Origin: Geojedonia litorea
Lineage (GTDB): Bacteria > Bacteroidota > Bacteroidia > Flavobacteriales > Flavobacteriaceae
Length of the DNA stretch: 64,000 nucleotides
NCBI RefSeq assembly: GCF_042654525.1
Contig: NZ_JBHSGP010000014.1
Location: forward strand, 62,001 to 126,000
Reading direction: 5' to 3'
The notes beneath the pieces are model-generated. The model saw nothing but the letters and a program-made list of their open reading frames with translations, did no database searches and was not told where the DNA came from. Positions 34,398 to 43,001 of this stretch are shown here, in pieces. Position numbers and translations under genes: made by a program. Numbering within the stretch: the stretch's first letter is position 1; each line of letters starts with the position of its first letter.

Positions 34398-35399
34398 TTA
34401 CACAGGAATTACAGTAGTCCTTGGTTTATACTTTTTAGCGACCTCGGCAATTTTTTTGATATGTTTGGGAGTTGTTCCGCAACAACCGCCTACAATATTT
34501 ACCAATCCATCTTTTAAATAGTTTTTAATAAGCACTTGCATTTGTTCAGGTGTTTGGTCATATTCTCCAAAAGCATTGGGTAAACCAGCATTAGGATGTG
34601 CCGAAGTGTAAAATTCTGTTTCATGCGATAGTCGTTGTAAATACGGTTGTAGTTGATCTGCACCAAGCGCGCAATTAAACCCTACACTTAATAATGGTAT
34701 ATGAGAAATTGAAGTTAAAAAGGCTTCAACCGTTTGACCCGATAATGTTCTGCCAGATGCGTCTGTTATTGTCCCTGATACCATAATTGGGACATCTAGG
34801 TTTCGTTCTTCTTTTACTTGATCAATTGCAAACAAAGCGGCTTTAGCATTTAGCGTGTCAAAAATGGTTTCAACCAAGAGCACATCAACGCCACCATCAA
34901 TAAGTGCTTCAACCTGCTGCTTATAGGCTACCCTCAAGTCTTCAAAGGTTACAGCACGATATTCTGGTCTATTGACATCAGGAGATAAACTTGCCGTACG
35001 GTTAGTTGGGCCAATACTACCTGCCACAAATCGGGGTTGATCTGGATTTGCAATTGTAAACTCATTGGCCACTTGTTTAGCTATTTTAGCAGATTCATAG
35101 TTGAGTTCATAAACTAATGCTTCCATGTTGTAATCGGCCATTCCAATAGTTGTCCCTGAAAAGGTGTTAGTTTCAACAATATCTGCTCCTGCCTCAAAAT
35201 ACTTACGATGCACCTCTGCTATTGCCTTTGGTTGTGTAAGAGACAGCAAATCATTATTGCCTTTTAATGAAGTTGGATATGTTTTAAACCGTTCACCACG
35301 ATAATCTTCTTCAGAAAAATTATAACGTTGCAACATGGTTCCCATGGCACCATCGAGAACTAAAATTCGGTTTTGTAAAGCGTCTATAATTGTTGACAT
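34398..35399 (-). CDS. Homocysteine S-methyltransferase domain protein (N-terminal half of MetH)
   Basis: 333 residues forming a complete homocysteine-binding TIM barrel. The start is LVLDGAMGTMLQRYNF, followed by ETNTFSGTTIGMADY. The zinc ligands are visible as Cys in VGFNCALGADQL and the Cys pair in IVGGCCGTTPKHI. It lacks folate and B12 domains, which follow as a separate gene 27 bp downstream. Expected to act together with that subunit to transfer the methyl group from cobalamin to homocysteine. First gene behind the SAM-I riboswitch at 35453-35566. Confidence 0.92.
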   Translation of the reverse strand: MSTIIDALQNRILVLDGAMGTMLQRYNFSEEDYRGERFKTYPTSLKGNNDLLSLTQPKAIAEVHRKYFEAGADIVETNTFSGTTIGMADYNMEALVYELNYESAKIAKQVANEFTIANPDQPRFVAGSIGPTNRTASLSPDVNRPEYRAVTFEDLRVAYKQQVEALIDGGVDVLLVETIFDTLNAKAALFAIDQVKEERNLDVPIMVSGTITDASGRTLSGQTVEAFLTSISHIPLLSVGFNCALGADQLQPYLQRLSHETEFYTSAHPNAGLPNAFGEYDQTPEQMQVLIKNYLKDGLVNIVGGCCGTTPKHIKKIAEVAKKYKPRTTVIPV

Positions 35400-35452
35400 T
35401 TCTTTAATTTATATTAAAAATGTCATCAGGAAAGTAAAGGAAATTACTTGTG

Positions 35453-35566
35453 GTTATCTGTCTTAACACCGAAAATATATCAGTAAAAAGTAGAATTTAG
35501 CACCTTCTTTGTATAAAGGGTTGCCAAGGCTTCACCGGGTCTATTCCCTCTGCCTTTCGTGATAAC
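35453..35566 (-). ncRNA. SAM-I (S-box) riboswitch upstream of split metH-metF
   Basis: Read on the minus strand, the closing stem P1 is GTTATC (35566 to 35561) with GATAAC (35458 to 35453). Between them are the S-box core elements GAGGGAATAGACCC, GTGAAGCC, TGGCAACCC and AAGGTGCTAAATTCT, in the canonical order. The first metH gene starts 54 bp after P1. No strong terminator with a T-run is seen in that gap, only a weak AAGTAA/TTACTT hairpin, so the expression platform may act on translation. High SAM should turn the operon off. Confidence 0.93.
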
Positions 35567-35625
35567 ATCATTATTTGTATGAACTAGGGTGCGAAATTAA
35601 GGTATAAATAATTTATAACCAATTT

Positions 35626-36516
35626 TTAGGCAAACAAATCTGAAGACAAATAGCGATCGCCGATATCACATATCACGGCAACTATTACGCCGCTTTCAAT
35701 TTGCTCTGCCACTTTTAATGCTACTGAAACAGCACCACCACTACTCATCCCAGCAAATACACCTTCTTCTTTTGCCAATCTATTCGCAGTTATTCTCGCA
35801 TCATCTTCACTAACCTCAATAATTTGATCTACTTTATTTCTATCAAAAATTTTAGGAAGGTACTCTTCTGGCCATTTCCGAATTCCTGGAATTTTAGCAT
35901 CATCTTTAGGTTGGGCGCCAACAATAGTTATCGCTTTATTTTGTTCTTTTAAAAATGTAGACACTCCCATAATTGTTCCTGTAGTTCCCATGGCCGACAC
36001 AAAATGGGAAATTTCGCCATTGGTATCTCGCCATATCTCTGGTCCTGTTGCTTTATAATGGGCTTTCCAATTATCATCATTTCCAAATTGGTTGAGCATA
36101 AAATAGCCTTTTTCCTTTTCTAACTTAACGGCTAAATCACGAGCGCCTTCAATGCCTTCATCTTCAGAAGTCAAAATTAATTCAGCTCCATAAGCACGCA
36201 TGGTTTTGATACGCTCTTCGGTTGAATTTTCAGGCATAATCAAGATCATTTTCAATCCTAATAACTGTGCAATAAAAGCTAGAGCAATTCCCGTATTACC
36301 ACTTGTGGCTTCTACCAAAGTGTCCCCTTTTTTGATATCCCCACGTTTAAGAGCTTCCGAAATCATATTAAATGCAGCACGATCCTTAACACTACCACCA
36401 GGGTTTTTTCCTTCCAATTTTAAGAATAATCGAACACCTTTTTTAGTAATAATATGCTTCACCTCAATAAGTGGCGTGTTTCCTATTAGGTCGGTTATGG
36501 ATTGGCCTTTAATCAT
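35626..36516 (-). CDS. cysM: Cysteine synthase (O-acetylserine sulfhydrylase, CysM type)
   Basis: A 296-residue PLP enzyme making cysteine from O-acetylserine and sulfide. The PLP lysine is Lys44 in NPGGSVKDRA. The phosphate/substrate loop is EATSGNTGIAL, and the cofactor glycines are in SAMGTTGTIMGVSTFL. GEITVGAQPKDDAKIPGIRKWPEEYLP-type sequence (here VGAQPKDDAKIPGIRK) fits the CysM group. It overlaps the serine acetyltransferase gene by 4 bp. Confidence 0.93.
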   Translation of the reverse strand: MIKGQSITDLIGNTPLIEVKHIITKKGVRLFLKLEGKNPGGSVKDRAAFNMISEALKRGDIKKGDTLVEATSGNTGIALAFIAQLLGLKMILIMPENSTEERIKTMRAYGAELILTSEDEGIEGARDLAVKLEKEKGYFMLNQFGNDDNWKAHYKATGPEIWRDTNGEISHFVSAMGTTGTIMGVSTFLKEQNKAITIVGAQPKDDAKIPGIRKWPEEYLPKIFDRNKVDQIIEVSEDDARITANRLAKEEGVFAGMSSGGAVSVALKVAEQIESGVIVAVICDIGDRYLSSDLFA

Positions 36517-37244
36517 TTATTTCGGGTACTGATTTTAATTTCTGATTGATAGGTCACCAATGAATTTTCTGGAACAGATTCGGTAATCCAAACATTTGCT
36601 CCAATGATGCTATTAGCGCCAATAGTTATATCACCGCCCAGAATTGTGGCATTTGCATAAATAGTTACATTATCTTCAATCGTTGGATGACGTTTAGTTT
36701 GAGACAAGCTTTTTTTAATAGATAGTCCTCCTAAAGTAACCCCTTGATATATTTTCACGTTGTTTTTTATGATAGAGGTTTCCCCGATTACAATTCCAGT
36801 ACCGTGGTCGATAAAAAAAGAATCTCCTATAGTAGCTCCTGGATGAATATCGATTCCTGTTTTACCATGAATGCATTCGCTCATCATTCGTGCAATTACA
36901 GGTAAACCAAGTTTAAATAATTCATGGCTTAATCTGTGAATAGCTATGGCATGAAATCCAGGATAGGCTAAATAAATTTCTTCGAGGCTTTTGCAGGCCG
37001 GATCGTTTTGCTCTGTAGCCAAGGCATCCAATTCAATTTTTTGTTTGATAGTTGGCAATTGTTCTGAAAATGATTTCCAGAGTAATTCCCCTTTTTTAGT
37101 AGAAAGTTCAGAAAGCACTTTCAAAAACAAGTTTTCAAGTGCAGCTATTTCTTCTGCTTCCTTATCGGCATCATCAAACAGTGCATAAAATAAACGTTTG
37201 GTAAAATCTGCAATATCATCTTTTAGTCGAAGCTTGTAGGCCAT
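36513..37244 (-). CDS. cysE: Serine O-acetyltransferase
   Basis: 243 residues that acetylate serine with acetyl-CoA. An N-terminal helical domain at about 1-125 is followed by a left-handed beta-helix (GKTGIDIHPGATIGDSFFIDHGTGIVIGET, then hexapeptides through about 225). The catalytic His are in FHAIAIHRLSHELF and FIDHGTG. The ATG at 37244 (MAYKLRL) is preferred over a TTG five codons upstream. Partner gene cysM overlaps it, suggesting a cysteine synthase pair. Confidence 0.92.
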   Translation of the reverse strand: MAYKLRLKDDIADFTKRLFYALFDDADKEAEEIAALENLFLKVLSELSTKKGELLWKSFSEQLPTIKQKIELDALATEQNDPACKSLEEIYLAYPGFHAIAIHRLSHELFKLGLPVIARMMSECIHGKTGIDIHPGATIGDSFFIDHGTGIVIGETSIIKNNVKIYQGVTLGGLSIKKSLSQTKRHPTIEDNVTIYANATILGGDITIGANSIIGANVWITESVPENSLVTYQSEIKISTRNK

Positions 37245-37305
37245 AAGTATATAATTCAATCACCCAAAATTAATTTTTAATCTTAATTTAAGTCAAAATT
37301 AAACG

Positions 37306-38355
37306 TTAATTTATAGCTTGAACTACTGCTTTAGGTGCTTCTTTTCGTGTACCATCGAACCCATCTATACCACTAACCGTTGTATATTTCAACACATACT
37401 TCTTACCTGGATTTATGATTTTATAAGCTGATTGACACATTAACGTAGCTTCATGAAAACCACAAAGAATCAATTTTAGCTTGCCTTCGTAGGTGTTAAC
37501 ATCACCAATGGCAAATACTCCAGGGATATTGGTTTGGTAATCTAATGTATCCACTTTAATGGCATTTTTTTCGATTTCAAGTCCCCAATCACCAATAGGA
37601 CCAAGTTTTGGAGACAACCCGAATAATGGAATAAAATGATCTGCTTCTAAAAGGATTTTTTCATCTCCTGAAGTAATCGTTACACCATCTAATTTTTTAT
37701 TGCCATGCAAGGCAGTAACTTCGGCTGGTGTTACAAGATTTATTTTTCCGAGTAATTTTAATTCCTGAACTTTTTCAACAGAATCTAAAGCACCTCTGAA
37801 CTCATTTCGTCGGTGAACTAAAGTAACTTCAGAAGCTACATCTGCCAAAAAGATGCTCCAATCTAATGCAGAGTCTCCACCACCAGAAATTACTACTTTT
37901 TTGTCGCGATATACTTCCGGGTCCTTAATGAAATACTCCACACCGCGATCTTCGTAGTAAGCAATATTTTCAATTAATGGCTTTCTTGGTTCAAATGAGC
38001 CTAGACCTCCAGCAATTGCCACAATTGGCGCATGGTGTTGTGTGCCTTTATTTGTGGTTACAATAAAACTTCCATCGGTTTGCTTCTCAATAGTCTCGGC
38101 GCGTTCGCCCAATGTAAAACCTGGCTTGAACTGTTTGCCTTGTTCTAATAGGTTTTTAGTTAAATCGCCCGCCAATATTTCTGGGAAACCAGGAATATCA
38201 TAAATAGGTTTTTTAGGGTATATTTCAGAACATTGCCCTCCTGGTTGTGGCAATGCGTCAATTAAATGGCATCTTAATTTTAATAATCCAGCTTCAAATA
38301 CCGTAAATAATCCTGTTGGTCCTGCTCCTATGATGAGTATATCTGTTTTAATCAT
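37306..38355 (-). CDS. Thioredoxin-reductase-type ferredoxin-NADP+ reductase
   Basis: 349 residues. FAD-binding GAGPTGLFTVFEAG is at about 10-23, the GQCSEIYPKKPIYDIPGFP block follows, NADPH-binding GGGDSALDWSIFL is near 160, and GVFAIGDVNTY is near 290. There is no CxxC redox pair, so it is not a thioredoxin reductase; it fits the TrxR-like ferredoxin reductases. Placed directly downstream of siroheme and sulfite-reductase genes, it probably reduces the ferredoxin that feeds the sulfite reductase. Overlaps the siroheme gene by 8 bp. Confidence 0.85.
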   Translation of the reverse strand: MIKTDILIIGAGPTGLFTVFEAGLLKLRCHLIDALPQPGGQCSEIYPKKPIYDIPGFPEILAGDLTKNLLEQGKQFKPGFTLGERAETIEKQTDGSFIVTTNKGTQHHAPIVAIAGGLGSFEPRKPLIENIAYYEDRGVEYFIKDPEVYRDKKVVISGGGDSALDWSIFLADVASEVTLVHRRNEFRGALDSVEKVQELKLLGKINLVTPAEVTALHGNKKLDGVTITSGDEKILLEADHFIPLFGLSPKLGPIGDWGLEIEKNAIKVDTLDYQTNIPGVFAIGDVNTYEGKLKLILCGFHEATLMCQSAYKIINPGKKYVLKYTTVSGIDGFDGTRKEAPKAVVQAIN

Positions 38356-38944
38356 GGTGGGCTTCTTTTTTGTTAATTAATCCTTTGGTGAATTCATTGA
38401 GTGTTTGCACTTTCTCTTCAAAATCACCTTTTATCGTTTTTCTGTATTCATTTAAATTTTTCACCAAATCATCAATATGTTCTGGTATCACGTCTTCAAA
38501 AAATTGACGTAAGCGTTTAGCGGTTGTAGGCGATTTACCATTAGTTGAAATCGCTATTTTAACATTGCCTTTGGTCACAATTCCACCCATATAAAAATCA
38601 CAATATGGTGGATTATCAGCTACATTAACCAAAATATTTTGGGCTCTACAATCATTATACACTTCAATATTTATATCTGGTTGATTAGTGGTGGCAATTA
38701 CAAGATGTTTTCCATTTAAATAGGTCCTGTTATAATAATCTTCAACCACTTCAACATTAAATTGCTTGGCTAAATTCAACGTGTTTTCTCTAAACATTGG
38801 TGCTACAAGTGTCACTTTAGCATCGGGGCTTGACTTTAGCAAGAAGTGTAACTTTTCTTCAGCGACGCTTCCACCTCCAACAATAAGAATGTGAAGACGT
38901 TGTGCTTTTAAAAAAATTGGATATAGATTATTTCGTTCTTGCAT
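38348..38944 (-). CDS. Precorrin-2 dehydrogenase / sirohydrochlorin ferrochelatase-type protein
   Basis: 198 residues, equal to the N-terminal CysG-B/Met8 portion of siroheme synthase. The NAD-binding GGGSVAEEKLHFLL is near 24-37, followed by ATTNQPDIN and the ISTNGKSPTTAKRLRQFFE signature. It makes siroheme from precorrin-2 together with the CobA-type methyltransferase 10 bp upstream. Siroheme is the cofactor of the sulfite reductase in the same operon. Confidence 0.9.
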   Translation of the reverse strand: MQERNNLYPIFLKAQRLHILIVGGGSVAEEKLHFLLKSSPDAKVTLVAPMFRENTLNLAKQFNVEVVEDYYNRTYLNGKHLVIATTNQPDINIEVYNDCRAQNILVNVADNPPYCDFYMGGIVTKGNVKIAISTNGKSPTTAKRLRQFFEDVIPEHIDDLVKNLNEYRKTIKGDFEEKVQTLNEFTKGLINKKEAHHD

Positions 38945-38954
38945 TTGTTTTCAT

Positions 38955-39746
38955 TTAATGTGATTCTGATAAATAGCCCGAATAATCATTCACTTCATTA
39001 CATATTGAATTTAATTTCGTGCGTTGTCTCACTACTTCGCCAATAACAATAATGGCTGGATTTGAGAGCTGTTGCGCTTTTACAATTTCACAGATAGTTT
39101 CAACTGTTCCCAATCCTATTTTTTCTTCTTTTGTTGTTCCATTTTGAATAATTGCTACCGAAGTTTGTTGTTTTCCTTCTGAAGCAAAAATTTCCATAAT
39201 CTGATCTAATTTCCCCATTCCCATCAAGATTACAATGGTTGCTGTTGATTTGGCTGCCAAATTAATATCAGACGAGATTTGATGCGCTTTTGTTGTTCCT
39301 GTAATGACCCAAAAACTTTCTGAACTTCCTCGTTTAGTCAACGGAATACCTTGATAAGCCGGAACCGCCAAGGCTGATGAGATACCAGGAACCATGTAGG
39401 TCTCAATGCCAAATTGTTTGGCATAATCAATTTCTTCCGCACCGCGACCAAAAACAAATGGATCGCCTCCTTTTAAACGTACCACATGCCCATGACTTTT
39501 TGCCCTAGACACTATTAACTCATTAATTTGCTCTTGTTGATAGGCATAACATCCTTTTCGCTTTCCTACAAAAATGAGTTCAGCATTTGGAGACGCATAG
39601 TCCAATAACACTTCATTAATGAGCGCGTCATATAAAATTACATTGGCCGCTTCAATAGTTTTTATGGCTTTAAGCGTGATCAATTCTGGATCTCCAGGAC
39701 CTGCCCCTACCACGGTTAACTTTGGTATGATATATTCTTTAGACAT
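38955..39746 (-). CDS. cobA: Uroporphyrinogen-III C-methyltransferase
   Basis: 263 residues. SAM-dependent double methylation of uroporphyrinogen III to precorrin-2. Seen are TVVGAGPGDPELITLKAI, VGKRKGCYAYQQEQIN, VVRLKGGDPFVFGRGAEEI, VPGISSALAVPAYQGIPLTKRGSS and ATIVILMGMGKL, in canonical order. It overlaps the end of the sulfite reductase gene by 8 bp. The role here is siroheme supply. Confidence 0.94.
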   Translation of the reverse strand: MSKEYIIPKLTVVGAGPGDPELITLKAIKTIEAANVILYDALINEVLLDYASPNAELIFVGKRKGCYAYQQEQINELIVSRAKSHGHVVRLKGGDPFVFGRGAEEIDYAKQFGIETYMVPGISSALAVPAYQGIPLTKRGSSESFWVITGTTKAHQISSDINLAAKSTATIVILMGMGKLDQIMEIFASEGKQQTSVAIIQNGTTKEEKIGLGTVETICEIVKAQQLSNPAIIVIGEVVRQRTKLNSICNEVNDYSGYLSESH

Positions 39747-41832
39747 TGACTAATTCTTGGGTTCTAAAAGTTTCAATTGTATCAAAAAAGCTAACCGATA
39801 AATCCGCATAATGTCTCGCAAATGCTTCGGTAGGTTCATTTTGTTTGATTTGATATACCAAATCATGAAAGCTTGTATTCAAACTGATCTTACCAGCATC
39901 AACAAAAGTTTCATCAAATTGGCTTATGATATTGGCCTGCGTATTTGTGCTCACGTTTTCAGATAATAACAAAGCTTTGGCTCCGTTTACAAATGCCGTA
40001 TAGGTATGATAAATAGCATCAGACCATTTTTGGTCTTCAAAAGCATCACTTGCTAAATCCAGTTTTTCTTTGGCTTCTAATAATAAGGTCTGAACCAAAT
40101 CTATAACTACGCCTGCACATTCACCAACACCAACGGCTTGAATATAGTTGGACGAATTTCCCCAATCTATAAAATCACTATCGGTTAAATTTTCAACGTC
40201 AGACAAATTTACCAAAATGTCGTAAAAATAGCGTTGTTCCTTTCTATCGTAATAGTCTAAAAAAGACTCATTATCATTGGCATTTACTTTAAAATCATCT
40301 AATAGGGTTCTTAAAGCTTGAGGCCCGCGTTTAGCCGGAAGTTTAATTACCTTATCAGCAAAACGTCCCTGACCATTTCCGAGAACTCCTCCACCAAGTA
40401 ATACCTGTACAGCTGGTGCCACTCGTTTGTCTTTGGTTCGAATAGACATTCCTTGAAATCCAATATGTGCCATATTGTGTTGACCACAAGCATTCATACA
40501 ACCACTAATTTTTATGGTTATTTCAGTATTATTTTGGTAGTGCGGATATTCTTCTAATAAAACACGTTCCAACTCGGTAGCAAGTCCTGTACTACTTGCA
40601 ATCCCTAAATTACAAGTGTCTGTTCCAGGGCAAGCCGTAATATCTGCTGTAGAGTTATAACCCAGCTGCGTAAAACCTAAAGTTTTTAATTCCTGATAAA
40701 AGAATGGTAATGATGCTTCTTTTACATGACGAATTAAAATGTTTTGTCGCAGAGAGAATCGTAGTTCATCTGCAGCATAATTTTTTATTAAATGCGCCAA
40801 TTGTCGTGCTTTTTCAGTTGAAAAATCACCCAAATTTACTTTTATTCCAATGGCAAATAAGCCCTCTTGCTTTTGTGCAATCACATTAGATGTTTTCCAA
40901 GCCTCAAATTCGTTTGAATCAATAGTGACTTCAGGAACTGCTCGTTCTGAAACCTTAATTGGGGCATCAAATTGAGCGGTATCAATTGTAACTTCTTGAT
41001 GTGACAAGGCTTTACTTTCTTCATTGATTAAAGCAATAAAATTATCTAAACCAATATCCTTAATCAAAAACTTCATTCTTGCTTTCAATCTTTTAGTGCG
41101 CTCCCCATGTCTGTCGAAAATACGCAGCACACTTTCGGTAACAGGAATAATTTTTTCTGTTGGAAGAAATTCATATAACACATCGGCATGTCTTGGTTGA
41201 GAACCTAATCCGCCACCAAGCATTACTTTAAAACCACGTTCACCATTTTCAATTTTTGGAATAAATCCTAAATCATGTATATAGCTTAAGGCGCTATCAT
41301 CATCAGTTGCCGAAAATGAAATTTTGAATTTTCGACCCATTTCCTGACAAATAGGATTTCTTAAAAAGAATTGAAACACGGCATGAGCATAGGGTGATAC
41401 ATCAAATGGCTCGTTCACATCAATACCGGCAGTTTCACTTGCCGTTACATTTCTCACCGTATTACCACAAGCTTCACGAAGTGTAACATCATCCTTTTCC
41501 AGTTGAGCCCAAAGCTCTGGAGTACGATCCAAACTCACGTAGTGAATTTGAATATCTTGACGTGTAGTGATATGCAGTCGGCCCGTTGAAAACTCATCAG
41601 ATACATCTGCAATGCGCAACAATTGGTCTCTGGTAACTTTTCCGTAGGGCAATTTAATTCGAATCATTTGAACGCCTTCCTGACGTTGCCCGTAAACTCC
41701 TCTGGCCAAACGCAGACTTCTAAAACGTTCTTCATCAATTCGCCCTTCTTTAAATAAACGAATTTTTCGTTCTAATTCAATAATATCCTTTTGAACTACC
41801 GGATTTTCTATTTCGGTTCTAAAACTTTGCAC
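39739..41832 (-). CDS. Siroheme sulfite (nitrite/sulfite) reductase with C-terminal HEPN-like domain
   Basis: 697 residues. The first about 560 form a ferredoxin-type assimilatory reductase. Its [4Fe-4S]-siroheme cysteines are Cys401 and Cys407 (TACPGTDTCNLG) and Cys445 and Cys449 (SGCMNACG), with N-terminal substrate-site block GRLHITTRQDIQIHYV. The last about 130 residues (LVQTLLLEAKEKLDLASDAFEDQKWSDAIYHTY and following helices) look like an all-helical HEPN domain. Context (PAPS reductase, siroheme genes) makes sulfite the likely substrate. GTG start at 41832, giving MQSFRTEIENP. Confidence 0.88.
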   Translation of the reverse strand: MQSFRTEIENPVVQKDIIELERKIRLFKEGRIDEERFRSLRLARGVYGQRQEGVQMIRIKLPYGKVTRDQLLRIADVSDEFSTGRLHITTRQDIQIHYVSLDRTPELWAQLEKDDVTLREACGNTVRNVTASETAGIDVNEPFDVSPYAHAVFQFFLRNPICQEMGRKFKISFSATDDDSALSYIHDLGFIPKIENGERGFKVMLGGGLGSQPRHADVLYEFLPTEKIIPVTESVLRIFDRHGERTKRLKARMKFLIKDIGLDNFIALINEESKALSHQEVTIDTAQFDAPIKVSERAVPEVTIDSNEFEAWKTSNVIAQKQEGLFAIGIKVNLGDFSTEKARQLAHLIKNYAADELRFSLRQNILIRHVKEASLPFFYQELKTLGFTQLGYNSTADITACPGTDTCNLGIASSTGLATELERVLLEEYPHYQNNTEITIKISGCMNACGQHNMAHIGFQGMSIRTKDKRVAPAVQVLLGGGVLGNGQGRFADKVIKLPAKRGPQALRTLLDDFKVNANDNESFLDYYDRKEQRYFYDILVNLSDVENLTDSDFIDWGNSSNYIQAVGVGECAGVVIDLVQTLLLEAKEKLDLASDAFEDQKWSDAIYHTYTAFVNGAKALLLSENVSTNTQANIISQFDETFVDAGKISLNTSFHDLVYQIKQNEPTEAFARHYADLSVSFFDTIETFRTQELVNV

Positions 41833-41841
41833 GGTCTTATT

Positions 41842-42468
41842 TTATTGTAAGTGTATACCACACTCTCGGTTTTTTAATGCTTTTATAGGATCGAAGTAGT
41901 CTTGGTTTTTTGGTAAACCGTGTACTTCTAAATAATTATCTAAATCATAATCAGTCCAATAATAAAACGGACTCACTTTTAAAATACCATCTTTGCTAAA
42001 ACTTAAGATGTCTTTCTTGTTTCTATATTCGGTTTGACGAACTCTAATGTTAGTAAACCATAAATCGGGTTGATGCTCTTTTAAAGCTCTTCTAAACGGT
42101 TCTAATTTCACCACTTCTGAAAATTGAGAATGGTTATCGTTTTCCAAACTAGGTAAGCCAATAGTGGCATCGATTTCTTCTTTGGTTTTTAAAGATTTGT
42201 ATTGATGAACATTTAAATTGAATTTCCCAATCAAATTGGCAGCATGTTCATAGGTACTAGGCTGGTTAAATAGAGTATCGCACCAAATCACTTTGATATT
42301 TTTATCATGTCTGGACATTGTACTTAAGAGTACCGCAGAGTAGATACCGAAACTTGTAGTTACAATTCGGTTATCGGTGATGCTTAAAGCCCATTGCACG
42401 ATTTCGTCAGGTGTTTTATCGCGAAGTTGTTTGTTCCAAAATTCAATGTCAATATTCTGTTTTATCAT
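41842..42468 (-). CDS. cysH: Phosphoadenylyl-sulfate (PAPS) reductase CysH
   Basis: 208 residues reducing PAPS to sulfite with thioredoxin. An adenine-nucleotide hydrolase-like fold begins TTSFGIYSAVLLST (P-loop region), and the catalytic C-terminal motif ECGIHLQ is intact. The Cys-Cys...Cys-x-x-Cys cluster of APS reductases is missing, which favours the PAPS-specific, cluster-free type. ATP sulfurylase and APS kinase are not in this window. First gene of the operon behind the promoter with the inverted repeat at 42492-42514. Confidence 0.9.
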   Translation of the reverse strand: MIKQNIDIEFWNKQLRDKTPDEIVQWALSITDNRIVTTSFGIYSAVLLSTMSRHDKNIKVIWCDTLFNQPSTYEHAANLIGKFNLNVHQYKSLKTKEEIDATIGLPSLENDNHSQFSEVVKLEPFRRALKEHQPDLWFTNIRVRQTEYRNKKDILSFSKDGILKVSPFYYWTDYDLDNYLEVHGLPKNQDYFDPIKALKNRECGIHLQ

Positions 42469-42491
42469 AATGGTTTTATTATTAGTCCTAT

Positions 42492-42528
42492 TATCCTATC
42501 GGTTTACTAGGATATAAATGCAAATTTA
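42492..42528 (-). promoter_or_regulatory. cysH promoter with Rrf2-type operator candidate
   Basis: On the minus strand TAAATTTG (42528 to 42521) is an exact TAnnTTTG -7 element. Just downstream, at the expected transcription start, lies a perfect inverted repeat TATCCTA-N9-TAGGATA (42492-42514). An additional half-site TCCTAT is found at 42486-42491. A repressor bound there would block transcription of cysH and the genes behind it. The adjacent Rrf2-family gene is the obvious candidate regulator. Confidence 0.6.
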
Positions 42529-42568
42529 GAATTATTATTGAAACGACCATAGCTTTTTACGTTAAATT

Positions 42569-42976
42569 TTAGATTAAATCGGCTAAAGACCTATTATTAA
42601 AGATATTTAAAGTGCTGTCTCTCACCTCAATCATTAAATTATGAACGGCACAGGCATTCTCATCGGGGCAATCATCGCAAGTTTCGTAAAAATTCAAACT
42701 CACACAAGGCACCATAGCAATTGGGCCTTCTAGAATACGCATCACCGCCGACATTTTAATATCTTTTGGATCCTTTAAAAGGTAGTAACCTCCGCCTTTA
42801 CCTTTTTTCGAGCCTAAAAACCCGTTTTTTCTTAAGGTTAACAAAATACTCTCCAAGAATTTTTGTGAAATGTTCTCACTTTTTGAAATAACTCCAATTT
42901 GAACAGGCTGATTATTTTCCTGTCTTGCCAAATAAGTCATAGCCTTTAGGCCGTATTTTGTTTTTTTCGAAAGCAT
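42569..42976 (-). CDS. Rrf2-family transcriptional regulator with cysteine cluster
   Basis: 135 residues. A winged helix-turn-helix at about 1-75 (KTKYGLKAMTYLAR, ENISQKFLESILLTLRKNGFLGSKKGKGGGYYL) is followed by a segment with Cys91, Cys100, Cys103 and Cys109 (VPCVSLNFYETCDDCPDENAC), a spacing that could bind an iron-sulfur cluster, as in IscR-like proteins. The ATG at 42976 (MLSKKTKYG) is preferred over a TTG two codons upstream. Between metZ and cysH, it likely controls sulfur assimilation, sensing cluster or sulfur status. Confidence 0.88.
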   Translation of the reverse strand: MLSKKTKYGLKAMTYLARQENNQPVQIGVISKSENISQKFLESILLTLRKNGFLGSKKGKGGGYYLLKDPKDIKMSAVMRILEGPIAMVPCVSLNFYETCDDCPDENACAVHNLMIEVRDSTLNIFNNRSLADLI

Positions 42977-43001
42977 CCCCAAAGATACTTATTTTTTGAT
43001 T

